Origin: a virus
Strand: one strand, 5' to 3'
Length of the DNA stretch: 64,000 bases
IMG/VR virus record: IMGVR_UViG_3300020420_000008
Span: 82,610 to 146,609 of that record
In this document: one piece after another, positions 9,864-19,489 of the stretch
How the letters are laid out: each line of letters opens with the position of its first letter
Numbering within the stretch: position 1 is the stretch's first letter
The notes under the pieces: model-generated
What the model saw: only the letters and a program-made list of their open reading frames with translations
Databases searched by the model: none
Told to the model about the DNA's origin: nothing
Translations under genes and position numbers: made by a program

Positions 9864-9883
9864 ATCCTTTTTTAAGGATTTTT
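9864..9883 (+). terminator. weak terminator- or attenuator-like hairpin
   Basis: ATCCTT and AAGGAT pair around a TTTT loop and are followed by a short T run. It lies between the promoters and the start codon at 9900, so it could attenuate transcription into the fibre gene. The stem is only 6 bp. Confidence 0.4.
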
Positions 9884-9899
9884 AGGAAGACGGCTAGAT

Positions 9900-11456
9900 A
9901 TGCCTAGTGTTAATGTAATAACCTTAAAACGGTCCGCCGTTAAGGGTAAAGTCCCTACAATTAGTAACCTGACTTCAGGTGAATTGGCAGTTAACACTAG
10001 AGATGGTAGACTATATTCAGCAAACACTACTCACGTATATGAAATAGGTGCAAATCCCCATAACCTAACAGTGGGTTCTGGTGGATTTTCTATTGCAAAT
10101 GGTAATATTACATTTCCTAGTGCAGATGGTACTGAAAATCAAATACTTAAAACAGATGGAGCAGGCACTCTTTCATTTCAAGATGCAGGCTCAATAGGTA
10201 CAACCAATCTAACTCTCACAGGTAATACAGCTTTCTCAGGCAACAATATCTTTGCTGGTACTGTTACTTTTAATGAAGAAGTAACATCAACACAACAATT
10301 TAACTTTGAAGGACCGGTTACATTTAAAGGTGACGCAGTTTATCAAGGTTCTTCAAGACACACCGCAAATGTTTCCATTCGTGCTTCTCTCGCTGTACAG
10401 CAATATGAATTTACATCTAATACAGGACAAACATTATTTAAAGGTACTTCAGATAGTCAAGGACTTTTAAGTTATACTCCTGGTAATATATCAGTATATA
10501 AAGATGGTATAAAATTACGTCCCACTATAGACTTTGCAGAAACGGATTCTGGCACTGTTACACTTCAAGACGGAACATCTAATAATAATATTATTACAAT
10601 TGAACAATATGGTTCAAATCATTTTCAACATTACACTTATGTTGCAACAAACGGACAAACAACATTTACAGGTGCTGACTCTACAGGAAAAACATTATCA
10701 TATACTGCACAAAATCCTTTAGGCGGTGGTGTTAAAGTATATCTAAACGGTGTAAGATTACGAGCAAATACAGATGTTGTAGCAACAAACGGAACAGATG
10801 TTGTTCTTCAAGATGGTACAAGTAATAATGATGTTGTGATGATTGAATCTTTAGGTGCTTATCCTTATCAATCATTTGAATATACAGCAATCAAGGGACA
10901 AACAACATTTAACGGACTTGATAGATTTGGTAAACAGTTAGAATATGAAATAGACAAAGCTACAGTCTACTTAAATGGTGTAAAACTTAAAGAAGGCACA
11001 GACTGGACTGCTATTAATGGTGAAAGAGTTGTATTACAAGAACCTGTTTCAAATAATGATGTTATAACTATTGACTCACATGGACCGGAACCTGCAATCC
11101 TTTCCGCTCAAAATGAAATTCATTATGCTAATACAACAGTTCTAAAAACAAAAGAGATTTTATTATTTGACGATTTATCATCAACAGTTGTAGATCAATT
11201 TCCTACAACAGATTTCATTTCAGCACAATATCTTATACAAGCTACAAATCCAAACGGCGTATCATTTGCCACCTACAATGTTGCACATGATAGAGGACAA
11301 TCATTCTTATCAGAATTTGGACGTATAAATAGCAATGGAAGTATTATGACAGTTACCTCAGATGTTTCTGAGAACTTGTTAAGAATTAAGGTTGAGCCAC
11401 AGACAACAAATACAAAGCTTAAAATTCAAGCTACAAGAATGAGGAAAGCAAGATAA
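9900..11456 (+). CDS. tail-fibre-like protein with repeated domains, 518 aa
   Basis: Shares its N-terminal attachment domain (VNVITLKRSAVKGKVP, then LTSGELAVNTRDGRLY) with the gene at 6665. Residues about 165-400 hold three tandem repeats of 70-75 residues, each running GQTxFxG, xGKxLxY, VYLNGVKLR-like, D, and VVLQDGTSNNDVVxI. Such repeats are typical of fibre or appendage proteins. The C-terminal part is a separate beta domain ending in KIQATRMRKAR. The start is supported by AGGAAG at 9884-9889, and the stop overlaps the next ATG. Expression may be early and late, given the compound promoter region upstream. Confidence 0.75.
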   Translation: MPSVNVITLKRSAVKGKVPTISNLTSGELAVNTRDGRLYSANTTHVYEIGANPHNLTVGSGGFSIANGNITFPSADGTENQILKTDGAGTLSFQDAGSIGTTNLTLTGNTAFSGNNIFAGTVTFNEEVTSTQQFNFEGPVTFKGDAVYQGSSRHTANVSIRASLAVQQYEFTSNTGQTLFKGTSDSQGLLSYTPGNISVYKDGIKLRPTIDFAETDSGTVTLQDGTSNNNIITIEQYGSNHFQHYTYVATNGQTTFTGADSTGKTLSYTAQNPLGGGVKVYLNGVRLRANTDVVATNGTDVVLQDGTSNNDVVMIESLGAYPYQSFEYTAIKGQTTFNGLDRFGKQLEYEIDKATVYLNGVKLKEGTDWTAINGERVVLQEPVSNNDVITIDSHGPEPAILSAQNEIHYANTTVLKTKEILLFDDLSSTVVDQFPTTDFISAQYLIQATNPNGVSFATYNVAHDRGQSFLSEFGRINSNGSIMTVTSDVSENLLRIKVEPQTTNTKLKIQATRMRKAR

Positions 11457-11818
11457 TGGCAAAGAGTAAGGCAAGAATATTTGCAGATTTAGCAGATAAG
11501 TATTCGCAAGTATCAACGACAGCAACAGGTACAGCAATACAAACAGTTGACTCTGTACAAGCTTTAGATACTAGTTCTGTAGTTTTTAATATTATGGCAA
11601 CAAAAGGAACCGACTTTCATTATTGTACTGTAGTAGTCGCTATGACTTCAGCTACAGATTGTGACTTTACACAGTTCGGTGATATTCAATCTTCTAATCT
11701 CGTTACTTTTACGGCAGACTCAGACATAGGTCCTCCTAGAATTTTAAGACTCAGAGCAACGCCTGCAACTACTGGTACCCTAAATCTAAAAATAACACGC
11801 ATAGGCGTTGCTAGATAA
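11456..11818 (+). CDS. small virion-associated beta protein, 120 aa
   Basis: Starts at the A of the preceding TAA (TAATG). The first 20 residues are basic and helical (KSKARIFADLADKYSQ) and the rest forms short Thr/Val-rich beta strands ending in LNLKITRIGVAR. The end resembles the C-terminus of the preceding fibre protein (LKIQATRMRKAR), suggesting related C-terminal domains. It is probably a fibre partner or cap, translated with the preceding gene. The function is inferred from context only. Confidence 0.7.
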   Translation: MAKSKARIFADLADKYSQVSTTATGTAIQTVDSVQALDTSSVVFNIMATKGTDFHYCTVVVAMTSATDCDFTQFGDIQSSNLVTFTADSDIGPPRILRLRATPATTGTLNLKITRIGVAR

Positions 11819-11825
11819 CTCTTAT

Positions 11826-11833
11826 TATAAATA
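11826..11833 (+). promoter_or_regulatory. T4-type late promoter
   Basis: Exact TATAAATA lies 28 nt before the ATG at 11862, in the short gap after the 120-aa gene. It should drive the largest fibre gene and the paralogs behind it, which have no late box of their own. Confidence 0.8.
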
Positions 11834-11861
11834 AGAGAAATTAGACGGATAGGGAAATCTA

Positions 11862-14800
11862 ATGGCATCTTCAAAAGAATTTGTAGTCAAACATGGTTTG
11901 GCTATTGGAACACCAAGCAATATAGTTTTCAATTCAAGCGGAGTTTTACAAGCTTCAGCAACGGCAAACGCAACAATCAATATAACAGGTTTCGATATTG
12001 ATGGTGCTACTGACATAGGAGCAGATTTAGTCGATGCTGATTTGCTCATTGTTGATGATGGTGCTGGAGGTACGAATAGAAAAACAGCACTATCAAGAAT
12101 CAAGAAATATGTTTACTCAGCCGTATCAGGTGACGCAACAGTAAGTGATACTGGTGCTTTAACAATCGCCGCCACATCAATTGAGAACTCTATGTTAGCA
12201 GGTTCTATTGCTAACGATAAATTGTCAAATTCTACAGTAAGCTTTGGTGGAGTTTCATTGGCACTCGGTGCGTCAGACGCAACACCAGCTTTTGATTTGT
12301 CAGATGCTACAAATTATCCCACAAGTTCTCTATCTGGTACTATCACAAACACACAGTTAGCAGGTTCTATTGCTAACTCAAAACTAACTAATTCAACTAT
12401 TACAGTTACAGATGGCTCTAACTCTACTGCAACAGCGTTAGGTGGTACAATAACTTTTTCTGGTACTGCAAACGAAACTACAGTCTCAGAAAGTTCAGGT
12501 ACAGTCACAGTAGGTTTACCAGATAATGTTACGTTAGCATCAAATCTAAACGTAGGAAAAAATGTAGTCATTAGTGGTAACTTAACAGTATCAGGAACAC
12601 AAACTGTAATAGACACTAATACTTTAAATGTTGGTGATAATATTATCACACTGAATAGTGATGAGACAGGTACACCATCACAAAATGCTGGTATCGAAGT
12701 CGAAAGAGGTACAGGTACAAACGTACAACTAAGATGGAATGAAACTTCAGATAAGTGGCAGTTTACAAATGATGGTTCTTCATATGAAGATATAGGTGCT
12801 GGTATCACAGTACAAGAAGAAGGTTCTGCATTATCAACGGCGGCTACTACATTAAACTTTGTAGGTTCGGCAGTTACAGCTACAGGTTCAGGTGCTACAA
12901 AAACAATTACAATAGCTGATAGTGATCTTGTTGCTGACACATCGCCTCAGTTAGGCGGCGACTTAGATTTAAATGGTAGTAGTATTATAGGTTCAGGACA
13001 TATTGATATTGGTGATAACAACAGATTGAAATTAGGTGCATCAGATGATTTACAAATATATCATGATGGTTCTCATAGTTATATCAATGAAACTGGTACT
13101 GGATATCTAATACTAAAGTCTAGTGAAATACAAATACAGTCTGATGGTGGTGAAGACATGGCTAAGTTTGAGCCAGATGGTTCAGTCAGACTTTATCACA
13201 ATAATGTAGAAAAAATTACAACAACTTCTGGTGGCGTCACAGTAGCTGGTAATATAGTTGTAACAGGAACAGTTGATGGTGTAGATGTGGCGGCTCTTAG
13301 CACATCAGTATCAGGTAAATTAACAGACGTAGTAGATGATACTTCACCTCAACTCGGTGGTAGCTTAGATGCACAAACAAATAATATAACAAATGTTGGT
13401 AAACTTGGTATTGGTACTACCAGTGTTGGTTCAGATTTTAGTTTACATGTTGAAAAATCTGGTGAAAATAATGTAATGATTACAGGTGATACGAGTACAT
13501 TAGGATCAAGATTAACACTAAAAAATACTAATACTGGTGCTAATGCCTTTAATCAGATTGAATTTGCAGATGCAGGTGGACAGTCTACAAGTGCTATCAC
13601 AGGATATAATACGGATCAATCAAATAACTATGGAGATTTAGCATTCTCTACAAGAGATGCACAAGGTTCACCACCAGCCGAAAGAGTTCGTATCAAAAGA
13701 GATGGTAAAGTTGGTATCGGAAAAACAAGTCCAAGTACAGCACTTGATGTAAATGGTACAGTTACAGCTACAGCTTTCGCCGGAGATGGTTCTGCATTAA
13801 CAGGTGTACCAAATAGTGTATCAAATGGTAGTAACGATAGAATACTTACATCAACTGGTGGAAATGGAATAAATGCTGAATCAGACTTTCAGTTCGATGG
13901 TACCAACGTATTCATTCCAGCTGAAATCAGACATATTGGAGATCCAGATACTAAACTAGGATTTACTACTGATACAATTACATTGACTGCTGGTGGAGTT
14001 GCCATACAAACGATGACATCTTCTCAGATAAAAATTATTGATAGTAAAGAATTGGCGTTTGGTACTGCTGACGATATGACATTGATGCATGATGGTACTA
14101 ATTCTGAAATTAGAAACAGAACTGGTGAACTACAAGTCAGAGCAAACACCATAAAATTAAAAAATAATGATAATAACGAAACTTATCTCTCTGGTGTAAA
14201 TGGTGGCGCTGTAGAACTTTATCATAATAACATTAAGAAATTAGAAACAACATCAACAGGTGCTACAGTAACAGGAGCAGTTGTAGCTACAACTGCACAA
14301 ATAGGTGGTACAGATGGTGTTGCTGTATCACAAGGTGCAATATCTATCAAGAATGGTGGCGCTCAATCATATATAGATTTCTACTGCGAATCATCAAACG
14401 CACATTATGCTAGACTACTAGCTCCTGCACATGCTGACTTTTCTGGTAATATTTCTATTACTCTTCCTTCAGGAGATGATACACTTGTTGGTAGAGCAAC
14501 GACAGATACATTAACAAATAAAACACTAACATCTCCTAATATAACTACGCCATCTATATCTGATCCTACTGTTACAGGTAAAGCAGATATGGCTACTGTT
14601 CAATTAGATACTATAGCAGTAGAAAATCCAGCATCACATCACACATATACAACAACAGTTGCAAGTAAAACTTCAGCACACCCGTATACAGGACAAGGTT
14701 CTTCAAGTGCATATTTCTTAGATGGTAAAGAATCACCATCTATAGTTCTAGCACCAAATATGACATATAGATTCGATCAAGCTGATAATACAAACAATGG

Positions 14801-17054
14801 ACACCCTTTACGATTTTATCTAGATGCCGCCAAGACTACAGCTTATACAACTGGTGTTACAAATAATGGAACTCCAGGAAGTTCAGGTGCGTATACACAG
14901 ATTGTTGTGACAGATGCAACTCCACCAGTTCTTTACTACCAATGTTCAGCACATGGCTACATGGGTTCTGTTGCTTCATCTCTTACAGAGGGTACAACAG
15001 ATCATCTAACAGAAGGCTCAACAAATCTATACTACACAGATGCTAGAGTTAATACACATTTAAATACAGGTTCTGCATCTTCAGGACAAATTCTTGGTTG
15101 GAATGGAAGCGACTTTGCTTGGCAAGCCGATGGTGGTGGTAGTGCTATCACAATTCAAGATGAAGGTTCTTCATTATCAACAGCCGCCTCAACAATTAAC
15201 TTTGTAGGTGCTGGAGTTACTGCATCAGGTACAGGTGCAACAAAGACTATCACAATTTCAGGTGGTGGTGGAGGTAGTTCGCTTTCCGTTAAAGATGAGG
15301 GTTCTGCGTTATCAACAGCCGCCACAACACTAAACTTTGTAGGTGCTGGAGTTGTTGCTTCTGGTACAGGTGCTGAGAAAACAATTACTATAGCTGGCGG
15401 TGGTAGTGGCATTACAGTACAAGACGAAGGCTCAGCACTATCTACATCTGGAACGACATTAAATTTTGTCGGCTCAGGTGTTACAGCATCAGGTACAGGT
15501 GCAACTAAAACAATAACAATCTCTGGTGGTGGTGGAGGTTCAGGTGGTTCTACAGGCATTGGAGGACAATTTACTACTGGAACTGGTAATGGTTCAACAA
15601 CAGCATTTACATCACCTGTTAATACAAACTTAGCGAATAATCTTATTGTGTCTGTAGATGGAATAATGCAACGTCCGACAACAGACTACACAGTATCAGG
15701 TACAACAGTCACTTTTGGCACTGCACCACCTACGGGAACAGCAGTTATGGTTCGTTCTTTCCAAGGTGCGATGAGTTCAAAAGCAGACTTTACTATACAA
15801 AACTTTACAGCTAATGGTTCTAATACTGTTTATAAACTAGCAGAGTCAGTAACAAGTGGAGATCACGTATTAGTATCTATTAATGGTATCATTCAAAGAA
15901 ATGCAACTGATTATACTTATAGTACAGCCACTGGAAATATTACTTTCGATGCCGCCCCAACATCAGGCGACATAATTAGTTTTAGAACTTTTGACTTACA
16001 ACAAAGCACTTCTGCTACTGTAAGTGATACTGCACCAACTAATCCTAGAAATGGTGATTTTTGGTTTGACTCATCGTCAGCTAAATTGTATATGCGATAT
16101 GAAGATGGCAGTTCTAATCAGTGGGTATCATTGAGTGTTTCAGGTACAGATGGTTCAGATGGTTCAGGAGCTGTTACATCTTATACTAACTTAGCTGGAT
16201 TTCCTAGTTCTGGTAACAGTGTAGGAGATTTTGCTTTTGCACAAGATACAAAAGCAATATATCATTGGGACGGCACTGAATGGGATAGAATCAACGCAGG
16301 TGGTGATGAGAATCCTAGATTAACAACAACACCAGCAACAACGCTTTCACTAGATGGTTCAACTGGAGCTAATGGAACATTAGTAATTGCCGCCTCAGAT
16401 CCAGAGGGTTTTCCAATCACGTATTCACATGACACGAATCCAGCAAGTCCCAATCAAGTAACAAGTATTACAAACTCTGGCGGTACATTTACAGTAGTAC
16501 CATCGACAAACTCAGCACATGCTGGTACTTTTACACTAAGATTGAAAGCAAGTGATGGTGTACACATTACATCTCACGCAGTAGCTGTCACTCTAGCATT
16601 CATTAAGTCATATAGGTATATTAAAGTAGTAATAAATTCTGTACAAGGCGGAGGAACCCAAGCCCAAGTTACAGAATTGTCAATTGCTGATAATTCACAG
16701 ACAACTTCTCAAGTTACGGCGGCTAGTTTTACATCTTATGGAACATCGGCTCCAGATCCAAACACTCATTTAAATACTAACTCTACTGGAACAAGTAGTT
16801 CTCACACTAACTTAAATTTTACTGGTGGAACTTGGACGGCAGAAATTGACTTAGGAAATACATATGATGTAGGAACAGGAATTAAATACCTACAAGTAGG
16901 TACATCAGATGATGCTAATCGTTTTCCTAATAGTGTTACTGTATATGGTGCAAATCAATCAAATTATTCTGATCAAGAAGCAATAGTAACAAATGCTAGT
17001 GTTCCAGCATATAATGGTGTCCGTCAAATGAGACTTGTAGATTTGGATTCATAG
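11862..17054 (+). CDS. giant modular tail-fibre protein, 1730 aa, with cupredoxin-like domain
   Basis: The order of modules is: an N-terminal attachment region (FVVKHGLAIGTPSNIVF); a beta-solenoid shaft with two DLQIYHDGSHSYI / DMTLMHDGTNSEI-type segments common in marine phage fibres; a cupredoxin-like domain at about 925-1040, with His981 in GHPLRF and Cys1028, His1031 and Met1034 in QCSAHGYM; three related DEGSALSTAATTLNFVG repeats; an NPRNGDFWFD module; a cadherin-like DPEGFPITY module; and a discoidin-like end (YRYIKVVINSVQ). The last modules recur in the next two genes. It is probably a trimeric long fibre or side appendage. Copper binding is inferred from residue spacing only. Confidence 0.8.
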   Translation: MASSKEFVVKHGLAIGTPSNIVFNSSGVLQASATANATINITGFDIDGATDIGADLVDADLLIVDDGAGGTNRKTALSRIKKYVYSAVSGDATVSDTGALTIAATSIENSMLAGSIANDKLSNSTVSFGGVSLALGASDATPAFDLSDATNYPTSSLSGTITNTQLAGSIANSKLTNSTITVTDGSNSTATALGGTITFSGTANETTVSESSGTVTVGLPDNVTLASNLNVGKNVVISGNLTVSGTQTVIDTNTLNVGDNIITLNSDETGTPSQNAGIEVERGTGTNVQLRWNETSDKWQFTNDGSSYEDIGAGITVQEEGSALSTAATTLNFVGSAVTATGSGATKTITIADSDLVADTSPQLGGDLDLNGSSIIGSGHIDIGDNNRLKLGASDDLQIYHDGSHSYINETGTGYLILKSSEIQIQSDGGEDMAKFEPDGSVRLYHNNVEKITTTSGGVTVAGNIVVTGTVDGVDVAALSTSVSGKLTDVVDDTSPQLGGSLDAQTNNITNVGKLGIGTTSVGSDFSLHVEKSGENNVMITGDTSTLGSRLTLKNTNTGANAFNQIEFADAGGQSTSAITGYNTDQSNNYGDLAFSTRDAQGSPPAERVRIKRDGKVGIGKTSPSTALDVNGTVTATAFAGDGSALTGVPNSVSNGSNDRILTSTGGNGINAESDFQFDGTNVFIPAEIRHIGDPDTKLGFTTDTITLTAGGVAIQTMTSSQIKIIDSKELAFGTADDMTLMHDGTNSEIRNRTGELQVRANTIKLKNNDNNETYLSGVNGGAVELYHNNIKKLETTSTGATVTGAVVATTAQIGGTDGVAVSQGAISIKNGGAQSYIDFYCESSNAHYARLLAPAHADFSGNISITLPSGDDTLVGRATTDTLTNKTLTSPNITTPSISDPTVTGKADMATVQLDTIAVENPASHHTYTTTVASKTSAHPYTGQGSSSAYFLDGKESPSIVLAPNMTYRFDQADNTNNGHPLRFYLDAAKTTAYTTGVTNNGTPGSSGAYTQIVVTDATPPVLYYQCSAHGYMGSVASSLTEGTTDHLTEGSTNLYYTDARVNTHLNTGSASSGQILGWNGSDFAWQADGGGSAITIQDEGSSLSTAASTINFVGAGVTASGTGATKTITISGGGGGSSLSVKDEGSALSTAATTLNFVGAGVVASGTGAEKTITIAGGGSGITVQDEGSALSTSGTTLNFVGSGVTASGTGATKTITISGGGGGSGGSTGIGGQFTTGTGNGSTTAFTSPVNTNLANNLIVSVDGIMQRPTTDYTVSGTTVTFGTAPPTGTAVMVRSFQGAMSSKADFTIQNFTANGSNTVYKLAESVTSGDHVLVSINGIIQRNATDYTYSTATGNITFDAAPTSGDIISFRTFDLQQSTSATVSDTAPTNPRNGDFWFDSSSAKLYMRYEDGSSNQWVSLSVSGTDGSDGSGAVTSYTNLAGFPSSGNSVGDFAFAQDTKAIYHWDGTEWDRINAGGDENPRLTTTPATTLSLDGSTGANGTLVIAASDPEGFPITYSHDTNPASPNQVTSITNSGGTFTVVPSTNSAHAGTFTLRLKASDGVHITSHAVAVTLAFIKSYRYIKVVINSVQGGGTQAQVTELSIADNSQTTSQVTAASFTSYGTSAPDPNTHLNTNSTGTSSSHTNLNFTGGTWTAEIDLGNTYDVGTGIKYLQVGTSDDANRFPNSVTVYGANQSNYSDQEAIVTNASVPAYNGVRQMRLVDLDS

Positions 17055-17076
17055 TAAGAAGATAGGAGAATAGAAA

Positions 17077-18321
17077 ATGGCATTAAACTTTCCAGATAGT
17101 CCAAGCAACGGAGATGTTGCACATGGATTCACTTATAATTCAACTAAAGGTGTTTGGGAAGCGAATAGAGATGCGGTTGTAAGTGATACTGCACCAAGTA
17201 ATCCTAGAAATGGTGAGTTCTGGTTTGACTCAACAACAGCTAAACTATATGTTCGTTATGAAGATGGTGATTCTAATCAATGGGTAACTGTAAACGGAGC
17301 AGACGGAGCCGCCGGTGCCTCTGCAACACCAACTGTATATGCAAATACTTCTGTGTTACCATCTTCTGGTAACTCAACAGGAGATTTAGCTTTCGCAACA
17401 CTTACAAAATCTCTACATGTTTGGGACGGTTCTGAGTGGGATAGAATTAGTTCAGGTGGTGATGAGATTCCTACATTGACAACAACACCAGCATCAACTC
17501 ATAGTTTAAATAGTGATGGAACAAATACGGCAATAACAATTGCCGCCTCAGATCCAGATGGTTTTCCAATTACATACTCACATGACACGAATCCAGCAAG
17601 TCCTAATCAGGTAACTAATATCGTAAATAATAATGGAGTGTTCACATTAGTACCTTCAACTAACAATGCACATGCTGGTAACTTTACACTAAGATTAAAA
17701 GCAAGTGATGGTGTTAGTATTAAATCTCATTCAATAAACGTGGGATTATCTTTCAATACTACATTTACTTTTGATACTTCTGAGTCTACTATTAATACTA
17801 ATTATACTGGTGATAATAAAGTAGAAGTGGTAGTGTCGGCAGGTAGTGCATCGGCAACAGCACAACAGTCTGGTAAACTCGGTAAAGGTTATATTGAATT
17901 TAAAATGATTAGCATATTTAGTACACTCATGGTAGGTGTACAAGTTGGAACAAATACAGGTGGTTACAATGCTTCAACTGGACACTACACTTATGCTTCC
18001 AATGGTGGTGGATATCCAGGAGGTTATGGTGCAACGCCAGGAGGTAGTGGAGGATTTACTAATAATGATATAATAATGTTAGCTTATGATACAGAAGCCG
18101 GTTCAAATGGACAAGTTTGGTGGGGTAAAAATGGAACTTGGAGATCCGGTGTAGTGCCAGGAACTAATGCAGGAAACGATTTAGGCACAGATTCAAGTTC
18201 GGTTGGACTTCAGCCTGCTTTTCATAATGGTTCTAGTAGTTCTGGTACTGCTCAAGTAGAACTCATAAGTCATACACAAGGCGCACAATATACAATACCA
18301 ACTGGTTGGAGTTTAGCGTAA
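17077..18321 (+). CDS. fibre-associated protein with cadherin-like and SPRY-like modules, 414 aa
   Basis: Residues 1-90 repeat the short FPDSPSNGDVAHGFTYN and NPRNGEFWFDSTTAKLY modules. Residues about 130-225 repeat the cadherin-like DPDGFPITYSHDTNPASP module of the preceding giant protein. The C-terminal 185 residues look like a SPRY/concanavalin-like sandwich (GKLGKGYIEFKM, then DIIMLAYDTEAGSNGQVWWG and KNGTW). The first 37 nt are nearly identical to the start of the next gene. It is preceded by TAGGAG as ribosome binding site and has no promoter of its own, so it is probably read from 11826. Glycan or receptor binding is an inference. Confidence 0.75.
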   Translation: MALNFPDSPSNGDVAHGFTYNSTKGVWEANRDAVVSDTAPSNPRNGEFWFDSTTAKLYVRYEDGDSNQWVTVNGADGAAGASATPTVYANTSVLPSSGNSTGDLAFATLTKSLHVWDGSEWDRISSGGDEIPTLTTTPASTHSLNSDGTNTAITIAASDPDGFPITYSHDTNPASPNQVTNIVNNNGVFTLVPSTNNAHAGNFTLRLKASDGVSIKSHSINVGLSFNTTFTFDTSESTINTNYTGDNKVEVVVSAGSASATAQQSGKLGKGYIEFKMISIFSTLMVGVQVGTNTGGYNASTGHYTYASNGGGYPGGYGATPGGSGGFTNNDIIMLAYDTEAGSNGQVWWGKNGTWRSGVVPGTNAGNDLGTDSSSVGLQPAFHNGSSSSGTAQVELISHTQGAQYTIPTGWSLA

Positions 18322-18344
18322 TTAATAGGGTAGGAGAATAATAA

Positions 18345-19451
18345 ATGGCATTAAACTTTCCAAATAGTCCAAGCAACGGAGCTACAGCACATGGATTCAC
18401 TTATAATTCTAGTAAAGGCGTTTGGAACTCAGGAGGAGTTGCTGATACTGCGGTAACAGTATACGCAAACTTGGCGGCATTTCCTAGTTCAGGTAATACT
18501 GTTGGAGATTATGCTTTTGCTACAAATACGAAAGCATTATATGTCTGGGACGGAGCAGAATGGGATAGAATAAGCACTGGTAATAACGAAACACCAAGAC
18601 TGACTACAACACCAGCATCAACACATGATTTAAGTGGTAGTGGATCGAATACACAAATAACAATTGCCGCCTCAGATCCTGAAGGATTTCCTGTTACCTA
18701 TTCATATGATACAAATCCAGCAAATCCAAATCAGATAACCAATGTTGTTGAGAATAATGGTGTATTTACATTAGTACCTTCAACTAATAATGCACATGCT
18801 GGTAGCTTCACATTGAGACTCAAGGCAAATGATGGTGTTTCAACTATTTCTCACCCTATAACTGTGTCGTTAGCTTTCAATACCACATTTACATTTAATA
18901 CATCTAGTTCTGTTATCAATAGTAATTATACTGCTAATAATAAACTTGAAGCTTATGTGCAGAACTCTGATGCACCTGCGGTATCATCACAATCTGGTAA
19001 ACTTGGTAAAGGCTACCTCGAAATCAAATTTATTAGTACTACTAATTCCGCAGATCCAATGTTAGGTTTACAAGTCGGAACAAGTACAGGTAAATATCAT
19101 CAGGGTGGTGCATGGATTCACGTTGTCAATGGTAAAGGTTGGCCCAGTAACGATTACGCATATGGACTTGGTGGATCCGGATCTAACTCTATTGGCGTTA
19201 ATGATATATTAATGATAGCTTATGATACAGCCGCCGGTTCGAACGGACAAGTTTGGTTTGGTAAAAATGGAACTTGGGGTAGGAATCCAGCATCTACTAC
19301 AGGATATGGTGTTAATGCCGATTCAAGTTCGGCTGGATTTCGTGTTGCGGTTGATGGGACAAATGCTTCAAAACAAACGCATCAAATAGAAATCATAAGT
19401 CACACTCAAGGCGCTCAATATACAATACCAACTGGTTGGGCTCTAGCATAA
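18345..19451 (+). CDS. paralog of the preceding fibre-associated protein, 368 aa
   Basis: Same architecture as the preceding gene but without the NPRNGEFWFD module: FPNSPSNGATAHGFTYN start, cadherin-like DPEGFPVTYSYDTNPANP module, then the SPRY-like half with GKLGKGYLEIKF and GSNGQVWFGKNGTW. Both genes end in QYTIPTGW(S/A)LA. The pair clearly arose by duplication. The most divergent part is the loop region of the SPRY-like half, as expected if that face contacts a variable receptor. The ribosome binding site is GTAGGAG. Confidence 0.75.
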   Translation: MALNFPNSPSNGATAHGFTYNSSKGVWNSGGVADTAVTVYANLAAFPSSGNTVGDYAFATNTKALYVWDGAEWDRISTGNNETPRLTTTPASTHDLSGSGSNTQITIAASDPEGFPVTYSYDTNPANPNQITNVVENNGVFTLVPSTNNAHAGSFTLRLKANDGVSTISHPITVSLAFNTTFTFNTSSSVINSNYTANNKLEAYVQNSDAPAVSSQSGKLGKGYLEIKFISTTNSADPMLGLQVGTSTGKYHQGGAWIHVVNGKGWPSNDYAYGLGGSGSNSIGVNDILMIAYDTAAGSNGQVWFGKNGTWGRNPASTTGYGVNADSSSAGFRVAVDGTNASKQTHQIEIISHTQGAQYTIPTGWALA

Positions 19452-19461
19452 CGTATGCTAT

Positions 19462-19469
19462 TATAAATA
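19462..19469 (+). promoter_or_regulatory. T4-type late promoter
   Basis: Exact TATAAATA lies 20 nt before the ATG at 19490, in the gap after the second SPRY-like gene. Confidence 0.8.
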
Positions 19470-19489
19470 GAGAAAAAGGAATATAAAGC

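Noticed and set aside
11324-11331. TATAAATA inside the fibre gene at 9900 (and another at 55424-55431 in a LamG gene)
   Set aside because: Exact late box, but deep in coding sequence and far from a following start (125 nt or more), unlike the intergenic sites; chance is sufficient in AT-rich DNA.
2412-15559. Many long open frames on the - strand under the fibre genes
   Set aside because: They mirror repetitive Thr/Ser/Ala/Gly codons of the + strand genes, have no ribosome binding sites or families, and all confirmed genes are on the + strand.
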